A program made the position numbers and the translations under genes. From the NCBI GenBank assembly GCA_938035525.1, contig CALHOI010000004.1:1-37057 (forward strand): DNA of 37,057 nt, written 5' to 3'. This stretch comes from an uncultured Granulosicoccaceae bacterium (GTDB lineage: Bacteria > Pseudomonadota > Gammaproteobacteria > Granulosicoccales > Granulosicoccaceae). Position 1 is the stretch's first letter; every line of letters begins with the position of its first letter. Positions 8,125-18,094 of this stretch are shown one piece after another. The notes beneath the pieces were generated by a model. It was not told where the DNA came from. It ran no database searches and worked only from the letters and a program-made list of their open reading frames with translations.

Positions 8125-8628
8125 ATGCTCCAAAAAAAAATATGCATGCTCGGCTCTTTTGCTGTCGGAAAAACCAGTTTGGTACGACGCTACGTAGATA
8201 GCATCTTCTCCGAAAACTACGTGACTACCATTGGTGTAAAGATCGACAAAAAAGTGATGTCCATTGACGATACTGACTTGTCGCTTGTGCTTTGGGATGT
8301 CTACGGTGAGGATAATCACCAATCGGTACTGCCCTCTTACTTGCGTGGTATGGCAGCGTATATATTGGTCATCGATCCTTCCCGATCGGCAACTTTTGAA
8401 AGCGCAAAGAACTTGCAGACATTGGTGCTCGACACCTTGGGTCCGAAACCGTTTGTGCTGGTACTGAATAAATCAGATATCAAAGATCAATGGGAATACC
8501 ACGAAGGCATTTATAAGGAACTCAGCGCCGCAGCCGTTGATACAATAGAAACCAGTGCTAAAACAGACACTGGTGTGGATGATGTCTTCCTTTCTGTTGG
8601 TCGAGCACTGGTTCAAGCAACAGGATGA
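8125..8628 (+). CDS. Ras/Rab-like small GTPase
   Basis: 167 residues with the complete set of Ras-superfamily motifs in order: G1 GSFAVGKTS (10-18), switch I FSENYVTTIGVKI with the G2 threonine near 34-35, G3 WDVYGED (57-63), G4 NKSD (115-118) and G5 TSAK (143-146). Switch I is strikingly similar to eukaryotic Rab proteins (YxxTIGV). The residue equivalent to Ras Gln61 is Glu62, so intrinsic GTP hydrolysis may differ. There is no C-terminal cysteine for prenylation. Bacterial relatives include MglA and the groups described as prokaryotic Ras-like GTPases. It sits between a membrane protein and a PAS-like gene; its stop overlaps the next start (ATGA), which implies translational coupling. Confidence 0.92.
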   Translation: MLQKKICMLGSFAVGKTSLVRRYVDSIFSENYVTTIGVKIDKKVMSIDDTDLSLVLWDVYGEDNHQSVLPSYLRGMAAYILVIDPSRSATFESAKNLQTLVLDTLGPKPFVLVLNKSDIKDQWEYHEGIYKELSAAAVDTIETSAKTDTGVDDVFLSVGRALVQATG

Positions 8629-9023
8629 ACAACAAGCCACAATCAGTTAAAGACTACCTAGAGACACTCGATGGTAAACCTCGAGCTGACGGCTACTTGT
8701 GTTTTGACAAAAACAATGAGCTTGTCTGCAGTGCAGGATGGCTAGGTTCAATCAACCTGACCGACCTTGATCATGCCCAGAATCCTTTTCTGCTGATTCC
8801 TGAATTAGAAGGTTTACTACCAAGTCAAGACCCGGAAAGTACGGTCATACACAACGTGGCGGTCGACAATAATCACTACCTGGACATTCATCAGTTCAAG
8901 GACTTTTCGGGTTACTGGCTCATTTTTATTGACAACACACAAACTGGAATACGTTTACAAAAAGAACAGCAAATAAGGCTGGACGACGATTTCGCCAACG
9001 ATAAGCGCGGAACGGGAAGCTAG
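8625..9023 (+). CDS. small PAS-like sensor protein in the GTPase operon
   Basis: 132 residues, no signal peptide or membrane helix. The pattern DGYLCFDKNNELVCSAG, LIPELEGLLPSQ, HYLDIHQFKDFSGYWLIFIDNT, then a charged Gln-rich helix (RLQKEQQIRLDDD) fits a compact PAS-like fold: two N-terminal strands, a helical middle, a terminal beta-hairpin and a linker helix. I recognise similar stand-alone modules near bacterial signalling genes, but not a characterised function. The start codon overlaps the GTPase stop (ATGA), and the kinase start follows the stop by three bases, so stoichiometric expression with both is likely. It may sense a ligand or bridge GTPase and kinase. Confidence 0.65.
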   Translation: MNNKPQSVKDYLETLDGKPRADGYLCFDKNNELVCSAGWLGSINLTDLDHAQNPFLLIPELEGLLPSQDPESTVIHNVAVDNNHYLDIHQFKDFSGYWLIFIDNTQTGIRLQKEQQIRLDDDFANDKRGTGS

Positions 9024-9026
9024 GCT

Positions 9027-10919
9027 ATGGCCAAAGTCAATAACTCAGTGCTGCGATGGAATGCTGATGACGGCATCATCAATTATTGCAATGGCAGTTT
9101 CTCACGTAAATGCCATAAAGCACCCGATGAGATCATCGGCAAACATATTCAAGAGCTGAGCCTTATCGATGGCATGCAGCTGCAGCACATTAACGAATTA
9201 CAACTGATACCAGGAGAAATTCAAACCGACACACTGTCATGGAAAAGTGAAGATGGCTGCCAGCACACCGAGTTAGCCAGCGTGCACGCGATTACCCATG
9301 ATGGTCAAACCGTATCCGAGATACAAGTCAAAGGCCTGGAAAGCGAAGAAGAATTGCTGTTTCGAAACGCGATGGACGAACTGCTTTCTATCATTACCGA
9401 TAAAGATATTGAGCGTTACGAGAAATTCAATCACATGCTGACCATCTGCCTGCAATACCTGCGCATGCAAACAGGCATTGTTGGTTCGTCTATGGGTGAT
9501 CATCTTGATCTGGTTTGTGCTGTGGGCACACATGCCGACTTGCTACAGCAAAATAAGACCGTGACATTGTTTGGGTCACTACATGATGACATCCTCAACA
9601 CCGAAGACGTTGTCACTGTTCAGAACATGGCGACAGAACGCCTGGGCTCAACCAGTATCGGCGAAATCTCAAATATTCTTTCTTACGTTGGCATACAGGT
9701 ACTCTCGGCCAACGGTCCTTTTGGCACCTTAAGCTTTTTCTCGACTAAACCTCGAAGGCGAACATTCACGCAACACGAGAAAAGACTCGTCTCGCTTATC
9801 GCGAACTGGATAGGCATCATTGTTGGCAATGAGGAACAACTGGAATTTTTGTCTCATCAAAATGACTACTACCAGTCCTTGTTTAGAACAGTCCCTACCA
9901 TGATGATGTTGTGTAACCAGGACGGCCTTATTTTATCCACCAGTGATCTGCTATCGAGAAAGGTAGGCATGGACCCGTTAAAAATTCCGGGTCAAAACTG
10001 TCAACGGCTGTTTATTGATCAAAATAAGCAAAAGTTGACTAGTGCCCTGATTAAAGGTGAAGCAAAGCAACTTCCGCTGACCTTACGCTTTGATAACGGC
10101 GAAACACTGGAAGTTGAACTTAACAGCAGTATCAAACACATCGGTTCTATGCAAGGCGTACGAATGATTGTCTTGGCTGATGTATCAGAGCGTAATAAGG
10201 CAATAAGAGAAGTCGAAGAACAAAACAGGCAGCTGGCATTGGTTAACCAAAGTCTTAATCAATTTGCGTATATTGCATCACACGACTTGCAAGAGCCACT
10301 GCGCAAAATTCAGCAATTCAGTAGCTTTCTTGAGGAAGATTTAAGTGAAACGATAACAGAAGATGGCAAATACCACCTTAGTGTTATTGTCAATTCTGCA
10401 CAACGGATGAGCACATTAATTCAAGACCTGCTAGAGTTCTCCAGTGCAGCCAAGGGACAACTATCAGTTTCAGAAGTCGACTTGAACAACGTTCTGGCCG
10501 ATGTCAGGTCTGAGCTGGATCTACGCTTAGCCGAATCCAACACGCAATTAATGGTATCTTCACTGCCAACGGTTCAAGGTGATTTAACACTGATAAGACA
10601 GCTGTTCAGCAACTTGATTAGCAACAGCGTTAAATACCGAGACGAAAACCGAGAACCAGTCGTGCAGGTTTCAGCCCAATGCAATAATGGCAATACAACC
10701 ATCACTATCAAAGACAACGGTATCGGTTTTGATCAGAAACTTGCCTCCCGCGCTTTCGAGCCATTCAGCCGGCTGCACACCAGCAAGCAATACAAAGGCA
10801 ACGGTATCGGGCTGTCTATTTGCGCCACTGTTTGTGAAAAACACAATTGGATTTTGTCAGCCAACAGTGAACCTGGTATTGGAAGCGAGTTTACTATTGT
10901 GATTGATCAGAAAGTCTGA
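9027..10919 (+). CDS. sensor histidine kinase (PAS-GAF-PAS-HisKA-HATPase)
   Basis: 630 residues, no transmembrane helix, so cytoplasmic. Probable domains: PAS (about 8-100), GAF (about 125-270), a second PAS (about 283-395), HisKA with phospho-acceptor His419 in ASHDLQEPLRKIQQF, and HATPase_c (about 515-628) with N-box NLISNSVKYRD (529-539), G1 DNGIGF (563-568) and G2 GNGIGLS (591-597). The HisKA type is the one found in phytochrome-like and other soluble kinases. It has no receiver domain. It is the last gene of the GTPase operon, starting three bases after the PAS-like gene. The nearest receiver partner is the convergent response regulator at 10990-11490; that pairing is inferred. Confidence 0.92.
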   Translation: MAKVNNSVLRWNADDGIINYCNGSFSRKCHKAPDEIIGKHIQELSLIDGMQLQHINELQLIPGEIQTDTLSWKSEDGCQHTELASVHAITHDGQTVSEIQVKGLESEEELLFRNAMDELLSIITDKDIERYEKFNHMLTICLQYLRMQTGIVGSSMGDHLDLVCAVGTHADLLQQNKTVTLFGSLHDDILNTEDVVTVQNMATERLGSTSIGEISNILSYVGIQVLSANGPFGTLSFFSTKPRRRTFTQHEKRLVSLIANWIGIIVGNEEQLEFLSHQNDYYQSLFRTVPTMMMLCNQDGLILSTSDLLSRKVGMDPLKIPGQNCQRLFIDQNKQKLTSALIKGEAKQLPLTLRFDNGETLEVELNSSIKHIGSMQGVRMIVLADVSERNKAIREVEEQNRQLALVNQSLNQFAYIASHDLQEPLRKIQQFSSFLEEDLSETITEDGKYHLSVIVNSAQRMSTLIQDLLEFSSAAKGQLSVSEVDLNNVLADVRSELDLRLAESNTQLMVSSLPTVQGDLTLIRQLFSNLISNSVKYRDENREPVVQVSAQCNNGNTTITIKDNGIGFDQKLASRAFEPFSRLHTSKQYKGNGIGLSICATVCEKHNWILSANSEPGIGSEFTIVIDQKV

Positions 10920-10945
10920 CTACGCCAGAATCTGGCATAGCTAAG

Positions 10946-10993
10946 GAGTAACAACGCCTAAGAGTAACAAGCCCAAAGAGTAACAACGCTTAT
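10946..10993. repeat. three 16-bp tandem repeats
   Basis: Three head-to-tail copies of a 16-base unit beginning GAGTAACAA (10946-10961, 10962-10977, 10978-10993), differing at three to five positions from each other. They fill the gap between the convergent kinase and response-regulator genes and run over the stop codon of the latter. They look like products of slipped-strand duplication; no function is evident. Confidence 0.85.
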
Positions 10994-11490
10994 GCAGATT
11001 TCTTAAGCGGTGCTTTGAGGTTATTCAAAATGTCCAGACAGGTTTCTTTGTAAAACGGTTTCATTAAACATTCTGATGCGCCTGCGCTTAGCAACCGGGC
11101 GCGTGTATTGGTGTCCATTGCACAGGACATTAACACGACATCCACATCAGGGTATTTATTTAACACCTGGCCCAATAACTCTTCTCCACCCACCTGGCCA
11201 GGTATGCGCATATCACTGAATACAACATCAACCTTGTTCGCAGCTATTAACCCCATTGCAGCATCAACCGATGATGCCTCCAATGTATCGCAATCACACT
11301 TGCCAAGTATTCGACTTATGGCAAATCGCGTATCCTCGTCATCGTCAAGGACAACAGCGACAAGCTTATTCGTGTGGATGTTATTTTGATTGTTAATGTG
11401 CGGCTGGTTCAAGCCAATCTCCCAGTGATAGCCAGATTTATCCGGGCACAAAACGAGTACCTCAGGTACCTTGCTATGCAATAACTGCAC
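10990..11490 (-). CDS. single-domain response regulator (receiver)
   Basis: 166 residues from a GTG start. A receiver domain occupies about 42-160: acidic pocket DDDED near 49-53, phospho-acceptor Asp93 in VVFSDMRIPG, Ser122 in LMSCA at the Thr/Ser position, and Lys144 in MKPF. There is no DNA-binding or enzymatic output domain, so it is CheY-like. The first 40 residues are poorly structured and have no clear ribosome binding site at good spacing; the true start is uncertain, but no internal ATG exists before the receiver core. It converges on the histidine kinase gene, which makes it a likely phosphorelay partner or output of the GTPase operon, though it is not cotranscribed with it. Confidence 0.85.
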   Translation of the reverse strand: MQLLHSKVPEVLVLCPDKSGYHWEIGLNQPHINNQNNIHTNKLVAVVLDDDEDTRFAISRILGKCDCDTLEASSVDAAMGLIAANKVDVVFSDMRIPGQVGGEELLGQVLNKYPDVDVVLMSCAMDTNTRARLLSAGASECLMKPFYKETCLDILNNLKAPLKKSA

Positions 11491-11566
11491 TCACCTGATG
11501 TCACTCTGTTATTAATTTACGATCTCGATGTCAGCTCCCGCATAATATGCACGATCACATCAGAAA

Positions 11567-11665
11567 TATGGTGCATTGGCCATAATATTGCTTTATGATC
11601 TGCAGACCATTAAATCGAATTATGATATATTAATCATATTCTAGTGATATGATGCATCAATCATA
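11567..11665. promoter_or_regulatory. array of four HipB-operator-like palindromes
   Basis: Two perfect 18-bp palindromes of form TATGAT-N6-ATCATA lie at 11621-11638 and 11648-11665. Two degenerate copies lie at 11594-11611 (TATGAT...ACCATT) and 11567-11584 (TATGGT...GCCATA). All four begin exactly 27 bases apart (11567, 11594, 11621, 11648), placing them at similar helical phase. The last ends 12 bases before the hipB start and overlaps its ribosome binding region. E. coli hipBA is also autorepressed through four operators, there with TATCC-N8-GGATA. I could not assign a clear -35/-10 pair, though TATGAT itself is -10-like. Confidence 0.82.
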
Positions 11666-11677
11666 GAGGTGATCAAT

Positions 11678-11929
11678 ATGAACCAGCTGGCAAGAACGCC
11701 AAATGATGTCGGAAACGCACTGCGCCTGGCTCGTAAGAAGCAGAAACTCAGCCAGCAAGCGCTGGCAACCAGAAGTGGTGTTTGGCAGGAAACCATATCC
11801 AAAATAGAAAACGGCTCACCTGGCACCCGCCTGGAAACGATATTCGATTTGTGTGCTGCATTAAATCTGGAAATGGCAATCACCGATCGCAGCACCGGCT
11901 CAACCGACTTTTTGGAGGATACGCTGTAG
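11678..11929 (+). CDS. hipB: HipB-type antitoxin, XRE-family repressor
   Basis: 83 residues from the ATG at 11678, which has AGAGGTG at correct spacing; an upstream GTG at 11669 would overlap that site. Residues about 8-65 form a Cro/C1-type helix-turn-helix (VGNALRLARKKQKLSQQALA, SGVWQETISKIENG, RLETIFDLCAALNLEMAI). It is the usual length for HipB. It should dimerise, bind the palindromes at 11567-11665 and neutralise HipA. Its TAG stop overlaps the GTG start of hipA by one base, with a GGAGG ribosome binding site inside the hipB 3' end, so expression is coupled. Confidence 0.93.
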   Translation: MNQLARTPNDVGNALRLARKKQKLSQQALATRSGVWQETISKIENGSPGTRLETIFDLCAALNLEMAITDRSTGSTDFLEDTL

Positions 11930-13236
11930 TGGGTAGAAAACGCAGTTACACCCCACTCAATGTATTTTTAAATGCACGCCTGCTAGGCCAGCTCAAGCGG
12001 GAAAAATCCGGGGCCATTCGATTCCAATACGACGCTGACTGGATTAACTGGGAACACGCCGTGCCTGTGTCTATTTCCCTACCGCTGCGAGAAGATCAGT
12101 TTACCGGTGCACAAGTCCTGGCCGTATTTGAAAACTTATTGCCTGACTACGATCCAATTCGTCGACGAGTCGCAGAGCGAGTCGGTGCTCAGGGTACTGA
12201 TGCGTTTAGCCTGCTATCGGAAATAGGCAGAGATTGTATTGGTGCGCTACAGTTTTTGGCCGAAGATGAAGTGCCACAGGCGATCGATCAACTAACCGGC
12301 GAAACGCTGAGTGAGAATAACATTGAAGCACTGTTGGGAGACTTGGATGTTACGCCCCTGGGCATAAGAAGTGAAAACAGCTTTCGTATTTCTATTGCCG
12401 GCGCTCAAGAGAAAACCGCGCTGTTACAACACAACGGCAAGTGGATGCAGCCCAGTGGAACAACGCCAACGTCACACATTATCAAACCTCAAATCGGCAA
12501 GATGCACGGTGGCATCGATTTATCAGACAGCGTTGAAAACGAATATTTTTGTTTGAAACTACTAAGAGAGTTCGGCCTGAAAACCGCCAATGCAGAAATG
12601 GTCACTTTCGGCAAACAAAAAGCGTTGGTTGTAGAACGCTTTGATCGACGCTGGACACAGGATGGCAGACTTATCAGGTTACCGCAGGAAGATTGTTGTC
12701 AGGCCCTTTCGGTAGCGCCAACCGGTAAATACCAAAGCGAAGGTGGTCCTGGCATTATCGATATCATGAATGTGCTTCGCGGCAGTGATACGCCAATAGA
12801 GGATCGCCTGGATTTTTTTAAAGCCAACATTTTGTTCTGGCTTATCGGCGCAACAGATGGGCATGCGAAAAACTTCTCACTGGCGTTATCCAGTCGGGGA
12901 CGATTTCGTATGACGCCACTGTACGACGTACTGACACTACAAGACTCGGTAGACAAAAAACGCCTGCCACACAAAGATTTCAAGCTGGCTATGCGAGTGG
13001 GGAAATCCAATCAATACAACGTGACAAAAATACGTGGCCGACATTTTCTGGATACGGGTGTACAAGCAGGATTATCGCGTAAGGTCATTACTGAGTTGTT
13101 TGACTCAATAACTGCACTTGCACCTTCGGCAATAAGCCGCGCTGCGGATGATCTGGACAGCCAGTTTCCCGATTACCTGGTTGAATCGATCAATCAATCA
13201 ATGACACAGCGCCTAAGCAGACTGGACTTGTCTTAG
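11929..13236 (+). CDS. hipA: HipA-type toxin, serine/threonine kinase
   Basis: 435 residues from the GTG at 11929, close to the 440 of E. coli HipA. A longer in-frame opening reaches back into hipB but is noncoding there. The N-subdomain (about 5-110) has the usual VFLNARLLGQL and VSISLPLRE segments. The kinase core has SIAGAQEKTALL (P-loop region, with the autophosphorylated Ser equivalent intact), TTPTSHIIKP, ERFDRR, RLPQEDCCQA, GATDGHAKNFS (catalytic Asp) and MTPLYDVLT (metal-binding Asp). HipA-family toxins phosphorylate aminoacyl-tRNA synthetases, classically GltX, and cause growth arrest. All key residues are present, so it is probably active. A GGAGG site lies 10 bases upstream. Confidence 0.95.
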   Translation: MGRKRSYTPLNVFLNARLLGQLKREKSGAIRFQYDADWINWEHAVPVSISLPLREDQFTGAQVLAVFENLLPDYDPIRRRVAERVGAQGTDAFSLLSEIGRDCIGALQFLAEDEVPQAIDQLTGETLSENNIEALLGDLDVTPLGIRSENSFRISIAGAQEKTALLQHNGKWMQPSGTTPTSHIIKPQIGKMHGGIDLSDSVENEYFCLKLLREFGLKTANAEMVTFGKQKALVVERFDRRWTQDGRLIRLPQEDCCQALSVAPTGKYQSEGGPGIIDIMNVLRGSDTPIEDRLDFFKANILFWLIGATDGHAKNFSLALSSRGRFRMTPLYDVLTLQDSVDKKRLPHKDFKLAMRVGKSNQYNVTKIRGRHFLDTGVQAGLSRKVITELFDSITALAPSAISRAADDLDSQFPDYLVESINQSMTQRLSRLDLS

Positions 13237-13308
13237 TTTTCAGCTGCTATGGTTTTCAGCTGCTATGGTTTTCAGCGGCTCTGGTCTTCAGCGGCTCTGG
13301 TCTTCAGG
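13237..13308. repeat. four-and-a-half 16-bp tandem repeats after hipA
   Basis: Starting directly after the hipA stop codon are two identical copies of TTTTCAGCTGCTATGG, then TTTTCAGCGGCTCTGG, TCTTCAGCGGCTCTGG and a partial TCTTCAGG. The array fills the gap to the convergent fadH gene. The period is the same as the array at 10946, but the sequence is unrelated. Function, if any, is unknown. Confidence 0.9.
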
Positions 13309-13317
13309 AGCGTCTAC

Positions 13318-15354
<2,037 letters not shown>

Positions 15355-15445
15355 TCAAGCTTGGTGAAAAGCGGTTAGCGCGCAAGTGGGCCGCGGCTGT
15401 TGCAACCGATTATAGTGCCATTCAGACACCAGCGCTTACTCAAAC

Positions 15446-17959
15446 TCAGCGCTTTTTACGCGGTTTTGCATAGGCGGTGGGGTTGGCGCTGAGTGGATCG
15501 TCGGGCCAATCGTGTTTTGGATAACGACCCGCCATGTCCTTTTTTACCGCAGGGTAGCTATTGGTCCAGAAGTTGGCCAGATCGGTGGTCACTTGTACCG
15601 CCCGCCTAGCCGGTGAAAGCAATTCCACTTTGAGTGGTAGTTGTCCTTTGGCAATGCTTGGATTTTCCACACAACCAAACATTTCTTGCAGCTTTACAGC
15701 TAAAACAGGTTCGGCCTCATTCGTGTAACGAAGCCGAATGCGTGACCCACTGGGCACCTTGAAGTGAGTAGGCAACAAAGTATCCAGCAATTGAGACTGG
15801 GCATAGTCCAGCATGCCATTGAAACACGCCATTAAGTTGAGCTGGCTTAGCGCCTTTAAATTGTGCTTACCGCTCAACCAGACCAGTAACCAGTTTTCTA
15901 ACTCCAACAACAAAGTCGCATCGTCAACCACTGGCCACGGCATTTGCGTTTGTGTTAACGATTGCGGAAGCGAGGCAGTTAATTGTACGCGAGCCTGCCA
16001 AGTACGACATTCATCTGTCCACGGTAAGCATTCAATACCACGCTGACGAACACCATCAAGCAAAGCTAAGGCTTTATCTTGATCACTGATGTCAGTTAAC
16101 ACCGACGATTCTATAACCAGCGCACCAATGCGTTTTTGCTGCTCTGCAATTACACGGCCTGCATTGTCATCCCAGCCAAGGTGTCGTTTTAAGTTGAATA
16201 GTTCGGGTGTCCAGTTTTCTAATTCTTCAATGGATAAGGCACTGGCTAAAAATACGCGTGCCTCTTTTGCCGAACCACCCAAACCGGCAATGGCTATCCA
16301 CGGTGTGTGCGCCAGCGAATCATCGGTATGCAGTAACGCACCCGCACCACAACTCAGTGCAAATCGCCCATCAGCACGGGTACGCTGCCGCCCTATCCAA
16401 TCTGGATACGCCACAGCGATTAATACCGACAATGACGGAGTCGCACTGTCAATAGCGCGATTGTTCAACAGCTTTAATAACTGTGCTGCGCGGGCTGTTT
16501 GGCTGGTATTTAAACCCCTTGCCAATAAGGATTCAACATCGGTACGGCCGGTGCGTTTATTCGCATCCTCTAATAACGCAACCAGCTGACAAGCCAGCTG
16601 GGCAGCGCCGTGTTTGGCTGCCCATAACATCATGTGTGCAAGCCTTGGATGCACAGGCAAGCCAGCAATACGATTGCCATGCTCAGTGAGTCTGTTGTCA
16701 GACCACGCCCCCATCGATGCCAGTAAATTTTGTGCACGAGCAAGATTAGCCGCTGGCGGCGATTCAAGCCAGGGTAAGTCATTGATGTCCGACGCACCCC
16801 ATTGCGCAACTTCAACAACCACCGAGGTAAGATCGGCGCGCAATATTTCAGCTTGCCAGTTTGCTTCTCTGCGAGCATGATCGGTCTCTGACCACAGTCG
16901 GTAACACACACCATTTGATGTGCGCCCGGCTCTACCCGCGCGTTGCGCTGCACTGGCTTGACTTGCCGTGACCGTTTCCAATCGAGTTGCCCCTGTGCTG
17001 TTATCCAGCACACCCCTTCGCTCCAGACCAGCATCAATCACAACCCGAACACCATCAATAGTTATTGAGGTTTCGGCGATACTGGTACTCAGAATGACTC
17101 GCCGTCGAGATTGAGTGGCTTTGGCGGTTGCCGCCCGCTGAGTAGCCTTGCTGGCACCACCGTGCAAACGGAACAAGGTCGTGTTGGCCGGTAGTCGAGG
17201 CTCCAGGATTCTCGCTGTTTTTTCTATTTCAGCAATACCAGGTAAAAACACCAATAGATCGCCTTCTTCTTTTTCGATGGCATCAACGACAGCGTTGCAA
17301 ACACGTTGTGTCAACGAATCATTGTGCTGACCCAACCAGCGAATAACCACTGGAAATTGGCGTCCAGCACAGCTAATCTGCTCCAAAGCAGTGCTACTAG
17401 TGCTAACTGCACTACTTGCACTGGCGAACAAATGTTGCACCAGGCGCTCGGCATCAAGCGTTGCAGACATCAACAGCAAACGTATATCTTCACGAAGCGA
17501 TTGCTGCACTTCCAGACACAGAGCCAAACCCAAATCGGCATGCAAACTACGTTCATGAAACTCATCGAAAATTACCACGCCAACGCCATCAAGCGAGGGG
17601 TCGGTTTGTAACATCCTGGTTAAGACGCCTTCAGTGACCACCTCAATACAAGTGCTCGCCGACACACTCGTTTTACCTCGCATGCGTAAGCCAATTTGCT
17701 GGCCAAGTGGCTCTCCCAGCTGAGAAGCAAGCCGTTCAGCCACACCAATTGCGGCTAAGCGCCGTGGCTCTAGCATGATTATCCGGGACTGCGGTGTTGC
17801 CTGCGCAAGTAAAGCCAACGGTAAGCCTGTGCTTTTACCAGCGCCCGGCTCAGCTTGGAGTAACACATTACCCTTGTGCAGAGCACGCCGTACCGAATCC
17901 AGCACTTGTGCTATCGGTAAATGCTTAACGACCTGTTCGATTTGGTTTTTTTCAGACAC
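15446..17959 (-). CDS. hrpB: ATP-dependent helicase HrpB
   Basis: About 837 residues from the GTG at 17959. An upstream GTG at 18022 would add a hydrophobic stretch (FTHYALIALVLPDAFYVVL) unlike this cytoplasmic family, so I prefer the shorter form. Motifs of a DEAH/DExH helicase: Walker A AEPGAGKSTG near 36-45, DEFH in VIFDEFHERS near 130, SAT in LLMSATL, and motif VI QRAGRAGRT. Helicase C, HA2-like and the HrpB-specific C-terminal domains follow, ending in a basic tail. Length matches HrpB (about 810-840). The precise cellular role of HrpB is poorly defined even in E. coli. It is divergent from yceH, with the two starts 135 bases apart. Confidence 0.93.
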   Translation of the reverse strand: MSEKNQIEQVVKHLPIAQVLDSVRRALHKGNVLLQAEPGAGKSTGLPLALLAQATPQSRIIMLEPRRLAAIGVAERLASQLGEPLGQQIGLRMRGKTSVSASTCIEVVTEGVLTRMLQTDPSLDGVGVVIFDEFHERSLHADLGLALCLEVQQSLREDIRLLLMSATLDAERLVQHLFASASSAVSTSSTALEQISCAGRQFPVVIRWLGQHNDSLTQRVCNAVVDAIEKEEGDLLVFLPGIAEIEKTARILEPRLPANTTLFRLHGGASKATQRAATAKATQSRRRVILSTSIAETSITIDGVRVVIDAGLERRGVLDNSTGATRLETVTASQASAAQRAGRAGRTSNGVCYRLWSETDHARREANWQAEILRADLTSVVVEVAQWGASDINDLPWLESPPAANLARAQNLLASMGAWSDNRLTEHGNRIAGLPVHPRLAHMMLWAAKHGAAQLACQLVALLEDANKRTGRTDVESLLARGLNTSQTARAAQLLKLLNNRAIDSATPSLSVLIAVAYPDWIGRQRTRADGRFALSCGAGALLHTDDSLAHTPWIAIAGLGGSAKEARVFLASALSIEELENWTPELFNLKRHLGWDDNAGRVIAEQQKRIGALVIESSVLTDISDQDKALALLDGVRQRGIECLPWTDECRTWQARVQLTASLPQSLTQTQMPWPVVDDATLLLELENWLLVWLSGKHNLKALSQLNLMACFNGMLDYAQSQLLDTLLPTHFKVPSGSRIRLRYTNEAEPVLAVKLQEMFGCVENPSIAKGQLPLKVELLSPARRAVQVTTDLANFWTNSYPAVKKDMAGRYPKHDWPDDPLSANPTAYAKPRKKR

Positions 17960-18094
17960 CGACAGTACTACGTAAAATGCGTCTGGCAAGACTAGCGCAA
18001 TCAGAGCATAGTGTGTAAACACGATTGCAACGCTAAATTAGAAGCGACTATACTCCACAGTAACAACGCCATTGGGCTAGCACGGGGACTCACA

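Noticed and set aside
11585..11660. A sigma-70 promoter for hipBA
   Set aside because: TATGAT elements look like -10 boxes, but no acceptable -35 hexamer lies at 16-18 bases from any of them, so I did not call a promoter.
11782..11928. N-terminal extension of hipA into hipB
   Set aside because: The frame is open, but it lies antiphase inside hipB. The GTG at 11929 has a GGAGG site, and HipA homology begins there.
16089..16589. Plus-strand open frame of 166 codons
   Set aside because: Antisense to hrpB; no domain, composition of a shadow frame.
17960..18022. N-terminal extension of hrpB
   Set aside because: It adds a hydrophobic segment untypical of this cytoplasmic helicase; the GTG at 17959 fits the family start better, although neither has a clear ribosome binding site.
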